Assembly (NCBI GenBank): GCA_023419605.1
Contig: JAEZXR010000127.1
Coordinates: 124,001-188,000 of the forward strand
Length of the DNA stretch: 64,000 nucleotides
Reading direction: 5' to 3'
DNA from: Bacillota bacterium
GTDB lineage: Bacteria; Bacillota; Clostridia; Acetivibrionales; JAEZXR01
Position numbers and translations under genes: made by a program. Every line of letters starts with the position of its first letter. The first letter of the stretch is position 1. Below, one piece after another: positions 33,458 to 42,648 of this stretch. Under the pieces are notes generated by a model, which did no database searches, was not told the DNA's origin, and was given only the letters and a program-made list of their open reading frames with translations.

Positions 33458-33727
33458 ATGGTGAGAAAAGAAATTACAATTATGAATGAATTGGGACTGG
33501 AATCTAAAACTGCAGCCATGTTAATTCAGAAAGCATCCAACTATAAATCCAGCGTTTGGATTGAAAAAGGAGACCGGAAAGCAAATGCCAAGAGCCTTTT
33601 GGGCATTCTGTCCCTGGGGATCGCCAGCGGGACAAAGGTTGCGCTTATTCTGGAAGGGGAAGATGAAGAGAAGGCTGCCAATGAATTGGAAGAATACGCA
33701 AAGGCTGGGTTCGGTGAAAGTGTCTGA
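33458..33727 (+). CDS. HPr-like (Crh-like) protein lacking the phosphorylatable histidine
   Basis: An 89-residue HPr-fold protein. True HPr has the active-site GLHARPA; here the same place reads GLESKTA (about residues 13-19), so His15, needed for PEP-dependent phosphotransfer, is absent. The Ser46 region is kept (NAKSLLGILSLGIASG, about residues 45-60), the site used by HPr kinase. This is the pattern of Crh, the regulatory-only paralogue in Bacillus. The ATG at 33458 follows GAGGAGGG. It sits 14 bases before uvrC. Confidence 0.83.
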   Translation: MVRKEITIMNELGLESKTAAMLIQKASNYKSSVWIEKGDRKANAKSLLGILSLGIASGTKVALILEGEDEEKAANELEEYAKAGFGESV

Positions 33728-33741
33728 GGTGAAGGTGTATC

Positions 33742-35589
33742 GTGTTTGATATTCAGGAAGAACTAAAAAAACTGCCCGATAAGCCGGGCGTTTATATTAT
33801 GAAGGATGAAGAGGGTAATATCATCTATATAGGCAAAGCCGTTGTTCTGAAAAACAGGGTACGGCAATATTTCCAAGCCTCCGCCAATCATAGTCCCAAA
33901 GTAGTGGCAATGGTAGCAAGAATTAAGGAGTTTGAATATATTGTAACAGACTCTGAACTGGAAGCGCTTATACTTGAATGTAACCTTATAAAGAAGCATA
34001 AACCCAAGTTCAACATTCTGCTCAAGGATGATAAGCATTATCCTTATATCAAGGTTACAATGAATGAGGACTATCCGAGAGTCTTGATGACAAGAAGATT
34101 GGAGAAGGATGGAGCAAAGTATTTCGGCCCCTATTCAAATGCCTTTGCAGTAAAGGAGACCATTGACCTTATCAAAAAGCTTTTTCCCATTAAGACTTGT
34201 AACAAGGTATTCCCACGGGATATAGGAAAGGAAAGGCCCTGCTTGAATTTTCATATCTATCAATGCCTCGGTCCCTGCCGCGGGGATGTAAACAAGGAAG
34301 AGTACCGGGCGCTGATGAAGGACATTTGTAATTTCCTTGCAGGAAAACAGGATGAAGTGGTAGCCCGGCTGGAGGAGCAGATGAAAAGCGCTGCCGAAGG
34401 TATGGAATTTGAAAAGGCTGCCAGCATTCGGGACAAAATAAAAAGCATAAAACATATAGCAGAGAGGCAAAAGGTATTGTCTACCGCGATGGAAGACCAG
34501 GACATCATCGCTTTTGCCAAGGGGCAGACGGATTCTTGCATACAGGTGTTCTTTGTAAGGGGTGGAAAGCTCATCGGCAGAGAGCATTTTATATTTGAAG
34601 GAGTTGGGGATGTAGACGACAGAGAGCTGATGTCTTCCTTTGTAAAGCAGTTTTACAGTTCCACGGCGTATGTACCTAATGAAATCCTGCTGCAGGAAGA
34701 CATTGATGAATTGAATATCATCGAAAGCTGGCTGAGTGGAAAGAGAGCTTCAAAAGTTCATATAAAGGTTCCCAGAAGAGGGGAAAAGCATCAGTTGATT
34801 GAAATGGTTTCTCAAAATGCTTTGATCGCCTTAAACCAGTTTAAAGACCGAATGAGGAAGGAAGAACTTACTTCCAATGAAGGGCTGCGGGGAATGACCG
34901 AACTGCTGGGCCTGGAAGAAATTCCTGGAAGAATTGAGGCCTATGACATATCCAATACCGGTTCCAGCGAAATCGTAGCCTCCATGGTCGTGTTTGAAAA
35001 CGGCAAAGCGGCCAACAAGGAGTACCGGCGGTTTAAAATCAAGTCGCTGGATTCCCAGAATGACTATGCCAGTATGCAGGAGGTTATTTTCAGAAGGTTC
35101 AAACATGCCGAAAGGGAGATGAAGGACGAAAGCATAGAGGAAGGAAAATTCACCCGCATGCCGGATATACTTTTGATCGATGGCGGGTTAGGACATGTGA
35201 ATGCCGTTCTGGATGTACTGAAGGAACTCGGAGTGGTCCTCCCGGTTTTCGGTATGGTTAAAAATGATCAGCACCGTACCCGGGGCTTGATATCAAGGGA
35301 GGAAGAGTTTGATCTGGCAAACAATCTGCCGGTACTTCGCTTTGTTACCTCCATCCAGGATGAGGCGCACCGGTTTGCGGTTGAATATAACAGGTCCTTA
35401 AGAAAGAAAAGATATGTGAAATCAGCACTGGATGAGATCGAAGGGATAGGCCCCAAGCGGAAGAAGGCGTTGATCCGGCATTTTGGCTCCATGACAAAAA
35501 TAAAGACTGCTGAGATTGAGGAATTGATGCAGGTGGAAGGAATCAGCAGAGCGGTTGCGGAGAAAATCCATGACCATTTTGGCGGATGA
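33742..35589 (+). CDS. uvrC: Excinuclease ABC subunit C
   Basis: Makes both incisions in nucleotide excision repair with UvrB. The 615 residues have the N-terminal GIY-YIG nuclease (PGVYIMKDEEGNIIYIGKA, residues 14-32), a UVR domain (about residue 211, MEFEKAASIRDKI), the RNase H-like nuclease (AYDISNTGSSEIVASMVVF, about residue 398) and tandem helix-hairpin-helix at the end (IEGIGPKRKKALI). The start is GTG, 14 bases after the HPr-like gene. Confidence 0.97.
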   Translation: MFDIQEELKKLPDKPGVYIMKDEEGNIIYIGKAVVLKNRVRQYFQASANHSPKVVAMVARIKEFEYIVTDSELEALILECNLIKKHKPKFNILLKDDKHYPYIKVTMNEDYPRVLMTRRLEKDGAKYFGPYSNAFAVKETIDLIKKLFPIKTCNKVFPRDIGKERPCLNFHIYQCLGPCRGDVNKEEYRALMKDICNFLAGKQDEVVARLEEQMKSAAEGMEFEKAASIRDKIKSIKHIAERQKVLSTAMEDQDIIAFAKGQTDSCIQVFFVRGGKLIGREHFIFEGVGDVDDRELMSSFVKQFYSSTAYVPNEILLQEDIDELNIIESWLSGKRASKVHIKVPRRGEKHQLIEMVSQNALIALNQFKDRMRKEELTSNEGLRGMTELLGLEEIPGRIEAYDISNTGSSEIVASMVVFENGKAANKEYRRFKIKSLDSQNDYASMQEVIFRRFKHAEREMKDESIEEGKFTRMPDILLIDGGLGHVNAVLDVLKELGVVLPVFGMVKNDQHRTRGLISREEEFDLANNLPVLRFVTSIQDEAHRFAVEYNRSLRKKRYVKSALDEIEGIGPKRKKALIRHFGSMTKIKTAEIEELMQVEGISRAVAEKIHDHFGG

Positions 35590-35624
35590 TATGTAGGTAA
35601 GGCACAACACAAAGGAGAAGAAGT

Positions 35625-36326
35625 ATGGCAATCTATGCAATATCCGATCTTCATCTGGCACTGAGCGTTAACAAGCCCATGGATGTATTCGGTGACAGGT
35701 GGGCGAATTATATGGAGAAGTTAAAAAGTGCATGGGAAGAAACCGTGTCTTCCGGAGATACTGTAATTGTCCCGGGAGACATATCCTGGGCTACATATCT
35801 GGAAGAAGCATGGGAGGATTTTAAGTACATAGAGGACTTACCCGGAAGGAAAATTATTTCCAAAGGAAATCACGACTATTGGTGGACGACCAGTAGCAAG
35901 CTGGAAAAGTTCAAGAGGGGAAATAATTTCGGTACTATTGATTTCATGCATAATAACAGTTTTAAAATGGAGAATATTATACTATGCGGAACCCGGGGAT
36001 GGAAGTGCCCGGGAGATGCGGATTTTAACGAAGAGGATCAAAAAATCTTCAATCGGGAACTGCAAAGGCTTGAACTGTCCTTGAAAAGTGCTCCGAAGGA
36101 GGAGAAGGCAGAACTCCTTGTAGCACTGCACTATCCGCCTTTTAACTCCCAGAAACAGCCTTCCCCCTTTGTGGATATTATGAAGAAATACGGTGTAAAA
36201 AACTGCATATACGGGCATCTGCACAGCCATGGATTTAAATCCGCAGTCCAGGGTGAAGTGGAAGGAATCAGCTTTCAGCTGGTATCCGCAGACTATTTGG
36301 ACTTCCGCCCTTTGAAACTTTTTTAG
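35625..36326 (+). CDS. Metallophosphoesterase
   Basis: A 233-residue calcineurin-like phosphoesterase with the full set of metal motifs: ISDLHLA (residue 5), PGDISWATY (about 50), KGNHDYWW (about 80), ALHYPPF (about 168) and GHLHSHG (about 197). The substrate is not known; relatives are annotated as predicted phosphohydrolases. The ATG follows AAAGGAGAAG. It is 35 bases after uvrC, so likely in the same operon. Confidence 0.88.
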   Translation: MAIYAISDLHLALSVNKPMDVFGDRWANYMEKLKSAWEETVSSGDTVIVPGDISWATYLEEAWEDFKYIEDLPGRKIISKGNHDYWWTTSSKLEKFKRGNNFGTIDFMHNNSFKMENIILCGTRGWKCPGDADFNEEDQKIFNRELQRLELSLKSAPKEEKAELLVALHYPPFNSQKQPSPFVDIMKKYGVKNCIYGHLHSHGFKSAVQGEVEGISFQLVSADYLDFRPLKLF

Positions 36327-36363
36327 AAAAATGTAAAAAAATACTTTTCTCTATTCCCCGATA

Positions 36364-36392
36364 TTGATTTTACATATTGAAAAGTATATAAT
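36364..36392 (+). promoter_or_regulatory. SigA promoter of tig
   Basis: TTGATT (36364-36369), 17-base spacer and TATAAT (36387-36392), 84 bases before the tig start. Confidence 0.65.
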
Positions 36393-36475
36393 ATAATGGT
36401 TAAATTGGTACCCACAGGGTGCGGACTATTTTAGAGACACATTATATATTCATATAGTAGGAGGAAATTCATTCA

Positions 36476-37762
36476 ATGAACGTTAAACTTGAAAAACTTG
36501 AAAAAAACGTTGTGCAACTCGAGATAGAGGTAGATGCAACAAGATTTGAACAAGGGATGCAGAAAGCATTTGCTAAAAATGCCGGAAGATTCAACATACC
36601 TGGATTTAGAAAGGGTAAAGCTCCCAGAAAAATGGTGGAAAGATATTATGGAGAGCAGGTCCTTTATGAAGATGCCATCAATGAAATTTGCCCGGAAACC
36701 TATGATGAAGCAGTAGCTCAAAACGATCTTCATCCGGTGGAAAGGCCTGAAATTGATATAAAGCAGATTGGAAGCGGACAAAACTTTATATTTACAGCAA
36801 AGGTTACTTTAAAGCCTGAAGTGGAACTTGGCCAATATAAGGGGATAGAAGTCAGCAAAAAGGAAGTTAGCGTATCCGATGAAGATGTCCAGAAGGAACT
36901 CGAAAAGGTAGCTGAAAGAAATTCCAGACTGATCACAGTGGAAGACAGGCCTGTTCAATCCGGAGATACAGCGGTGATTGATTTTGAAGGCTTTGTTGAC
37001 GGTGTTGCTTTCGAAGGCGGAAAAGGTGAAAACTATAACCTGGTTATCGGTTCCGGCCAATTTATCCCTGGATTCGAAGATCAGTTGATCGGAGTAGAAT
37101 CCGGTGCGGAAACGGAAGTGAATGTTACATTCCCGGAAGATTACCATCAGAAGGAATTGGCAGGAAAGCCGACACTCTTTAAAGTGAAGGTAAACGAAAT
37201 CAAGGTGAAGGAACTGCCGGCCATTGATGATGAATTCGCAAAGGATGTAAGCGAGTTTGATACATTGGAAGCCTATAAGGAAGACCTGAAGAAGAAGCTG
37301 CTGGAAACTGCGGAGCACCAGGCAGAACATGAAACGGAAGATGCAGTTGTAAACAAAGCGGTTGAGAACGCTACCATTGATATACCGAAGGTTATGATTG
37401 AAAACCGTATCGATTCTCTCGTTCGTGACTTCGAATACAGATTGCGTTATCAGGGCTTGGAAATGAACAAATACCTTGAAATCCTGGGAACAACCATGGA
37501 AGCTTTCAGAGAGCAGTTTGCATCAAGAGCTGAAAATGATGTGAAAACGCAGCTGGTTATTGAAAAAATCGGTGAAGTGGAAAGTATAGCTTCCACCGAA
37601 GAAGAATTCAATGAAGAAGTGAAAAAGCTTGCAGAAAATTATAAGCAGAACGAAGAAGATTTTAAGAAACATTTAAGAGAAGACGATATAGAATATATAA
37701 AAGGAAATATTGTAATTAAGAAGACAGTAGATTTCCTCATAGAAAATGCAAAAATAGCGTAG
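36476..37762 (+). CDS. tig: Trigger factor (ribosome-associated chaperone and prolyl isomerase)
   Basis: Co-translational chaperone of 428 residues. The N-terminal ribosome-binding signature is seen as FNIPGFRKGKAPRKMVERYYG (about 38-57, shortened here in reading), the FKBP-type isomerase domain as GDTAVIDFEGFVDGVAFEG (about 162-180) with GSGQFIPGFEDQLIG, and a helical C-terminal arm. It heads the tig-clpP-clpX-lonB protein quality-control cluster, a classical Firmicutes order. Confidence 0.97.
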   Translation: MNVKLEKLEKNVVQLEIEVDATRFEQGMQKAFAKNAGRFNIPGFRKGKAPRKMVERYYGEQVLYEDAINEICPETYDEAVAQNDLHPVERPEIDIKQIGSGQNFIFTAKVTLKPEVELGQYKGIEVSKKEVSVSDEDVQKELEKVAERNSRLITVEDRPVQSGDTAVIDFEGFVDGVAFEGGKGENYNLVIGSGQFIPGFEDQLIGVESGAETEVNVTFPEDYHQKELAGKPTLFKVKVNEIKVKELPAIDDEFAKDVSEFDTLEAYKEDLKKKLLETAEHQAEHETEDAVVNKAVENATIDIPKVMIENRIDSLVRDFEYRLRYQGLEMNKYLEILGTTMEAFREQFASRAENDVKTQLVIEKIGEVESIASTEEEFNEEVKKLAENYKQNEEDFKKHLREDDIEYIKGNIVIKKTVDFLIENAKIA

Positions 37763-37805
37763 TCAAGTTTAATTTGATCATAGATTGGGAAACAATATAG
37801 AAGCG

Positions 37806-37859
37806 GAGAATAGAAACGGGAATCACGGCATGCGCTGGCATTCTCCAAGTTCTATTCTC
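37806..37859 (+). promoter_or_regulatory. Hairpin in the tig-clpP gap
   Basis: GAGAATAGAA (37806-37815) pairs perfectly with TTCTATTCTC (37850-37859). No T-tail; it may modulate read-through from tig to clpP or stabilise RNA ends. Confidence 0.45.
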
Positions 37860-37889
37860 TGACATCTGGTTTTAGAGGAGGCGAATGTT

Positions 37890-38474
37890 ATGAGTCTTGT
37901 CCCAATAGTTGTAGAACAAACAAATCGTGGTGAAAGGTCCTATGATATTTATTCAAGGCTGCTGAAAGACAGAATTATTATGCTGAGTGATGAAGTGAAT
38001 GATGTTACGGCAAGCCTGGTTGTATCGCAGATGTTGTTCCTGGAGGCTGAAGATCCCGATAAGGATATACAATTGTATATTAATAGTCCGGGAGGTTCCG
38101 TTACCTCAGGATTTGCCATTTTTGATACCATGCAGTATGTAAAATGTGATGTTTCCACCATATGTATCGGTATGGCCGCCAGTATGGGAGCTTTTCTTTT
38201 GGCAGCAGGTGCAAAGGGAAAGAGATTTGCCCTTCCAAACAGTGAAATCATGATTCACCAGCCTTTGGGAGGAGCCCGCGGTCAGGCTACAGATATCAAA
38301 ATTCATGCAGAGCAGATTTTGAAAATCAAACATAAATTGAATACAATTTTGAGCGAACGAACAGGCCAGCCGCTGGAAAAAATTGAGAAGGATACCGAAA
38401 GAGATTTCTTTATGTCTGCAGATGAAGCAAAAGCATACGGCCTAGTGGATGAAGTAATGGTTAGAAAAAAATAA
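37890..38474 (+). CDS. clpP: ATP-dependent Clp protease proteolytic subunit
   Basis: Serine peptidase of 194 residues that forms the 14-subunit barrel used by ClpX. The catalytic serine is in GMAASMGAFLLAAG (about residue 97), the histidine in SEIMIHQPLGGARGQATDI (about 122) and the aspartate in the ERDFFMSADEAKAYGLVD region (about 171). The N-terminus has the short propeptide typical of the family. It starts after GAGGAGG and ends 13 bases before clpX. Confidence 0.98.
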   Translation: MSLVPIVVEQTNRGERSYDIYSRLLKDRIIMLSDEVNDVTASLVVSQMLFLEAEDPDKDIQLYINSPGGSVTSGFAIFDTMQYVKCDVSTICIGMAASMGAFLLAAGAKGKRFALPNSEIMIHQPLGGARGQATDIKIHAEQILKIKHKLNTILSERTGQPLEKIEKDTERDFFMSADEAKAYGLVDEVMVRKK

Positions 38475-38487
38475 ATGAGGTGGAAAT

Positions 38488-39783
38488 ATGTCCAGGTATG
38501 ACGATAAGAAGCAGTTAAAATGCTCTTTCTGCGGCAAGACACAGGAACAGGTCAAAAGACTGGTCGCGGGTCCTGGCGTGTATATTTGTGATGAGTGCAT
38601 CGAGTTATGTTCCGAAATCATCGAGGAAGAATTCGAAGAAGCAAAAGTAGATGCGGAACTGAACGATATACCCAAACCAAAGGAAATTAGAGAGATTCTT
38701 GACCAGTATGTTATTGGACAGGAAGCAGCAAAGAAGTCCCTGGCCGTGGCTGTTTACAACCACTATAAGAGAATTAATGCCGAGGTGAAAACCGGGGAGG
38801 TCGAGCTCCAAAAAAGCAATATCCTGATGCTGGGACCTACAGGTTCCGGTAAAACCCTTCTGGCCCAGACGCTGGCAAAGATACTGAATGTGCCTTTTGC
38901 CATTGCCGATGCGACTTCTCTAACAGAAGCGGGTTATGTAGGTGAGGACGTTGAAAACATACTTTTGAAGCTTATACAGGCAGCGGATTACGACATAGAA
39001 AAAGCGGAAAAAGGTATTATATATATCGACGAGATCGACAAAATAGCAAGAAAATCTGAAAATCCTTCCATCACAAGAGATGTAAGCGGCGAAGGTGTTC
39101 AACAGGCACTGCTGAAGATCTTGGAAGGTACGGTTGCTTCGGTACCGCCTCAGGGGGGAAGAAAGCATCCCCATCAGGAATTTATTCAGATTGATACGAC
39201 CAATATCCTGTTCATATGCGGTGGTGCATTTGACGGGATAGAGAAGATCATACAGAATAGAACCGGAAAGAAATCCCTTGGATTTGGTGCAAAGATCGAA
39301 AGTGTAAAGGAAAAGGATACGGGAGAGATATTAAAGAATATCCTGCCCCAGGATCTTTTGAAGTTCGGGTTGATTCCGGAATTCGTAGGCAGGCTCCCTA
39401 TTTTGGTTACACTGCAGTCTCTGGACCGTAAAGCTCTGATGCAGATATTGACAGAGCCTAAAAACGCGCTGGTAAAACAGTATCAAAAGCTATTTGAAAT
39501 GGACGATGTACTCCTTGATTTCGAACAGGAGGCACTGGAGGCTGTTGCTGACAAAGCCATTGAAAGAAATACGGGAGCCAGGGGGTTACGGGCCATACTG
39601 GAAGAAATCATGCTGGAGGTCATGTATGATATTCCTTCTTCTGTCAATGTGGAGAAGTGCGTTATCAGTAAAAGTACGGTGGATACCAAAGAGCCGCCCC
39701 AGATGATTATCAACGAGAACAAAAAGCCTCTGAAAAAGGCGACCAACAGGAAGTCCAGAGTAAAACGTGAATCGGTTTCTTAA
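38488..39783 (+). CDS. clpX: ATP-dependent Clp protease ATP-binding subunit ClpX
   Basis: Unfoldase of 431 residues. It has the N-terminal zinc-binding domain (CSFCGKTQ...CDECIELC; residues 12-37), Walker A GPTGSGKT (about residue 111), Walker B IIYIDEIDKI (about residue 174), the RKHPHQEF segment and the sensor arginine region ERNTGARGLRAI (about 355). The LGFGAKIE loop for ClpP contact is present near residue 266. The C-terminal tail is basic. A long palindrome follows. Confidence 0.98.
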   Translation: MSRYDDKKQLKCSFCGKTQEQVKRLVAGPGVYICDECIELCSEIIEEEFEEAKVDAELNDIPKPKEIREILDQYVIGQEAAKKSLAVAVYNHYKRINAEVKTGEVELQKSNILMLGPTGSGKTLLAQTLAKILNVPFAIADATSLTEAGYVGEDVENILLKLIQAADYDIEKAEKGIIYIDEIDKIARKSENPSITRDVSGEGVQQALLKILEGTVASVPPQGGRKHPHQEFIQIDTTNILFICGGAFDGIEKIIQNRTGKKSLGFGAKIESVKEKDTGEILKNILPQDLLKFGLIPEFVGRLPILVTLQSLDRKALMQILTEPKNALVKQYQKLFEMDDVLLDFEQEALEAVADKAIERNTGARGLRAILEEIMLEVMYDIPSSVNVEKCVISKSTVDTKEPPQMIINENKKPLKKATNRKSRVKRESVS

Positions 39784-39791
39784 GGCAAAGT

Positions 39792-39855
39792 AAAAGTAAA
39801 TAACATAAAAAATCTACGTTCGATCGAACGTAGATTTTTTATGTTATTTACTTTT
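39792..39855. terminator. 64-base perfect palindrome acting as clpX terminator
   Basis: Every base from 39792 to 39823 pairs with 39855 to 39824, centre CGATCG, no loop. The core AAAAAATCTACGTTCG with its complement and TTTTTT is a strong bidirectional terminator; the outer AT arms extend it to 32 bp, which is much longer than needed. Confidence 0.8.
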
Positions 39856-40066
39856 TTCTTTTTACCGTATATCGGGATAAAATCTTGTTCTAGGTAAATA
39901 ATATATTTGAAATTATTTACGATTTACAGGAGGATCGGAGAAATACAGGCATTTTTTTGCGCGGGCTGCTCGCAATTTATAGACTGCCTTTTTCTTAGAA
40001 CTCCTGCATACCATGGGAATATTTCCCGGAATAGCCTGCAGGCAACAGGATAGGGAGGAAAACATT

Positions 40067-41746
40067 TTGCTGACAAACACTTTTTTTATAATACAATTTT
40101 TTTTCTCAATTATCATAGGCTTATACTTTCTGAATATGCTTAAATCCCAACAGGGAAATAAAAGTGCCATTGAAAAGGAATCCAAGAAGGAACTGGACAA
40201 ATTGCGAAGAATGCGGGAGATAAAGCTTTCAGAGCCTCTGTCCGAGAAGACGAGGCCCGCAACGCTGAAAGAAATCGTAGGGCAGGAACAGGGGTTGAAA
40301 GCTTTACGGGCTGCCCTATGCGGCCCGAATCCTCAACATGTGATCATCTATGGACCCCCGGGAGTAGGAAAAACGGCTGCTGCCAGAGTCATTCTGGAAG
40401 AGGCGAAAAAAATTGACATATCTCCTTTTAAGAAGGAAGCCAAATTCATTGAAATGGATGCAACAACTCTGCGCTTTGATGAAAGAGGAATTGCCGACCC
40501 TTTGATCGGCTCGGTTCATGATCCCATATACCAGGGTGCCGGAGCTTATGGAGTGGCAGGTGTCCCTCAACCCAAGGCGGGAGCTGTCACCAAAGCCCAT
40601 GGTGGACTTCTTTTTATTGATGAAATCGGAGAATTGCATCCCATTCAGATGAATAAGCTTTTGAAAGTCCTGGAGGATCGCAGGGTATTCCTGGAAAGCG
40701 CCTACTATAGTTCGGAAGACAGCAATATTCCGTCTCATATCCACGAAATATTCCAAAAGGGATTACCGGCTGATTTCCGGCTCGTAGGAGCTACAACGAG
40801 GACGGCGGATGAAATCCCTCCGGCGGTACGGTCCCGGTGTGTTGAAATCTATTTCAGGCCGCTGGTGCCGCAGGAAGTGGCTATGATTGCGCGAAATGCC
40901 GCTGCTAAAGCAGGTTTCAAGTGGGAAGAAGGCGTTGATGATCTGGTAGCGAAATACGCACAGAACGGCAGGGATGCTGTAAATATTATTCAGACAGCCG
41001 CAGGCATCGCCCAAATTGAGCAACGGTATACCGTTGCCAGAAAGGATATTGAGTGGGTCATTGAATTCGGGCATTACAGCCCGAGGATTGAAAAGAAGGT
41101 TTGCGCCGGTGAATTTGTAGGCTGCGTTAATGGACTTGCCGTTTTCGGAAGTGCCAATGGAATGCTCATCGACATAGAAGTCTCTGCCATTAAAGCAGCC
41201 AATGGAAAAGGAAACATCAAGGTCACCGGGATCATTGAGGAAGAGGAAATGGACGGAAGGGGCCAAAAGCTGAAGAGAACGAGTACGGCCAAGGCTTCGG
41301 TGGAAAATGGCATAACAGTGCTTAAAAAGTTCCTGGATATCGATTGCCGGGAATATGATATACATTTGAATTTTCCAGGGGGAATTCCCATCGACGGGCC
41401 ATCGGCAGGTATTGCTATTGCAACGGCAATCTACTCTGCCATCGAAAACATCCCTGTAAGCAGTGATTTGGCCATGACAGGTGAAATATCCATCCGTGGA
41501 AAGGTGAAGCCCGTAGGTGGCGTTGTGGCAAAGGTAGAAGCTGCGAAGCTGGCAGGAATAAAGAAGGTTTTGATTCCAAAGGAAAACTGGCAGGAGCTCT
41601 TTAATGACATGGACATTGAAGTCATTCCTGTTGAGGATATCGGCGAAGTGCTTGAAGTTGCATTCAATGGTAATATCCGCAAGAAACCGTCGGAAGTTAC
41701 TGTAGCCAGTCAGAGTGTGAGTATCCTGACTGCATCGGGAGCATAA
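40067..41746 (+). CDS. lonB: ATP-dependent protease LonB
   Basis: Membrane-anchored Lon-type protease found in spore-forming Firmicutes. The N-terminal hydrophobic helix (residues about 4-25) replaces the classical Lon N-domain. Walker A is GPPGVGKTAA (about residue 94), Walker B LLFIDEIGEL, and the protease dyad is Ser in IDGPSAGIAIATAIY (about 448) and Lys in GGVVAKVEAAKLAG (about 491). The frame is open from 40013, but TTG 40067 follows AGGGAGG at 8 bases and gives the family N-terminus LLTNTFF, so it is the likely start (559 residues). It closes the tig-clpPX-lonB block. Confidence 0.93.
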   Translation: MLTNTFFIIQFFFSIIIGLYFLNMLKSQQGNKSAIEKESKKELDKLRRMREIKLSEPLSEKTRPATLKEIVGQEQGLKALRAALCGPNPQHVIIYGPPGVGKTAAARVILEEAKKIDISPFKKEAKFIEMDATTLRFDERGIADPLIGSVHDPIYQGAGAYGVAGVPQPKAGAVTKAHGGLLFIDEIGELHPIQMNKLLKVLEDRRVFLESAYYSSEDSNIPSHIHEIFQKGLPADFRLVGATTRTADEIPPAVRSRCVEIYFRPLVPQEVAMIARNAAAKAGFKWEEGVDDLVAKYAQNGRDAVNIIQTAAGIAQIEQRYTVARKDIEWVIEFGHYSPRIEKKVCAGEFVGCVNGLAVFGSANGMLIDIEVSAIKAANGKGNIKVTGIIEEEEMDGRGQKLKRTSTAKASVENGITVLKKFLDIDCREYDIHLNFPGGIPIDGPSAGIAIATAIYSAIENIPVSSDLAMTGEISIRGKVKPVGGVVAKVEAAKLAGIKKVLIPKENWQELFNDMDIEVIPVEDIGEVLEVAFNGNIRKKPSEVTVASQSVSILTASGA

Positions 41747-41764
41747 GGTAAGGCAAAAATATAG

Positions 41765-41812
41765 CAGGGGATGGTTCCTTGATACAAATTTGTATCAAGG
41801 AACCATCCCCTG
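41765..41812. repeat. REP-like perfect palindrome matching RAYT ends
   Basis: A perfect 48-base palindrome, arms of 24. Its first 18 bases CAGGGGATGGTTCCTTGA differ at one base from the left end of the RAYT element at 52692-52709. Read with few Ts after it, it can also terminate lonB transcription. Confidence 0.75.
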
Positions 41813-41831
41813 TTACGTTTTAGGCAAACAC

Positions 41832-41860
41832 TTGTTTTGTAAGGAAAAATATACTACAAT
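41832..41860 (+). promoter_or_regulatory. Probable SigA promoter of the nuclease gene
   Basis: TTGTTT (41832-41837), 17-base spacer, TACAAT (41855-41860). Confidence 0.55.
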
Positions 41861-41899
41861 AGAAGCTTAGGCGTATATCATCAAAACAAGGAGCTATCT

Positions 41900-42538
41900 A
41901 TGAAAAAAAGAGTTGCAGCACCCATTCTGGCAGTAGTTTTAGCCATCGGGGGATGGTTTTTTGGCTTTCACAACGAAAGTGCCGACACTTCCAAAGGATT
42001 TATCACTGCGAGTAATCCACAGCAGATTCTCGACGTAAACAAGGAAGGCCTGGCCCCTAACAAATACATCAATGCTTATGTGGTAAAAGTAACCGATGGG
42101 GATACCCTGGAGGTTACCTACAAGGGAGAAACACAGAAAGTACGTCTTCTGTGCGTGGATACGCCGGAAAGTGTAAAGCAGGGAGTGGATGCACAGCCCT
42201 ATAGCAAGGAGGCCTCGGAATTTACTAAAAAACTCGCTTTAAACCAGCCGGCGAAGCTTGTTTTTGATAAAGGGTTGAGAGACCGGTATGGAAGGCTTTT
42301 GGCCTATGTGATTCTCAAAGAGGATGTTTTTCTGAATGCAGTGCTGGTTCGAAACGGCTACGCCAGAGTAGAGATCGTTTCGCCCAACAGCACATTAAAG
42401 GACTATTTTAACGAACTGCAGGAGAAGGCAATCCAGGAAAAGGTGGGTTTCTGGGGATTGAAAAAGGAGAAACAGCCCTTCCAGATGGACAAAAGCGGGA
42501 AGTATGTCCCGAAATACAAGCTGGAAGAAGCATCCTAG
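41900..42538 (+). CDS. Thermonuclease (staphylococcal nuclease) family protein, exported
   Basis: A 212-residue SNase-like nuclease. An N-terminal hydrophobic segment (about residues 4-23) is a signal peptide or membrane anchor. The nuclease core shows KVTDGDTLEVTYKG (metal aspartate, about residue 62), VRLLCVDTPES (catalytic arginine and aspartate, about 80) and RDRYGRLLAYVIL (second arginine, about 128). It likely degrades DNA/RNA outside the membrane. The ribosome site is AAGGAGC. Confidence 0.88.
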   Translation: MKKRVAAPILAVVLAIGGWFFGFHNESADTSKGFITASNPQQILDVNKEGLAPNKYINAYVVKVTDGDTLEVTYKGETQKVRLLCVDTPESVKQGVDAQPYSKEASEFTKKLALNQPAKLVFDKGLRDRYGRLLAYVILKEDVFLNAVLVRNGYARVEIVSPNSTLKDYFNELQEKAIQEKVGFWGLKKEKQPFQMDKSGKYVPKYKLEEAS

Positions 42539-42648
42539 AGATATTTCAAAAGAACGCTTGAAGAGCGCAATTTTAGTTATTTACAAAAGCTTGCCTGCGT
42601 AATATTATGTAAGAGTAGTTTAAATCAATATCAAAGGAGATGAAAATT

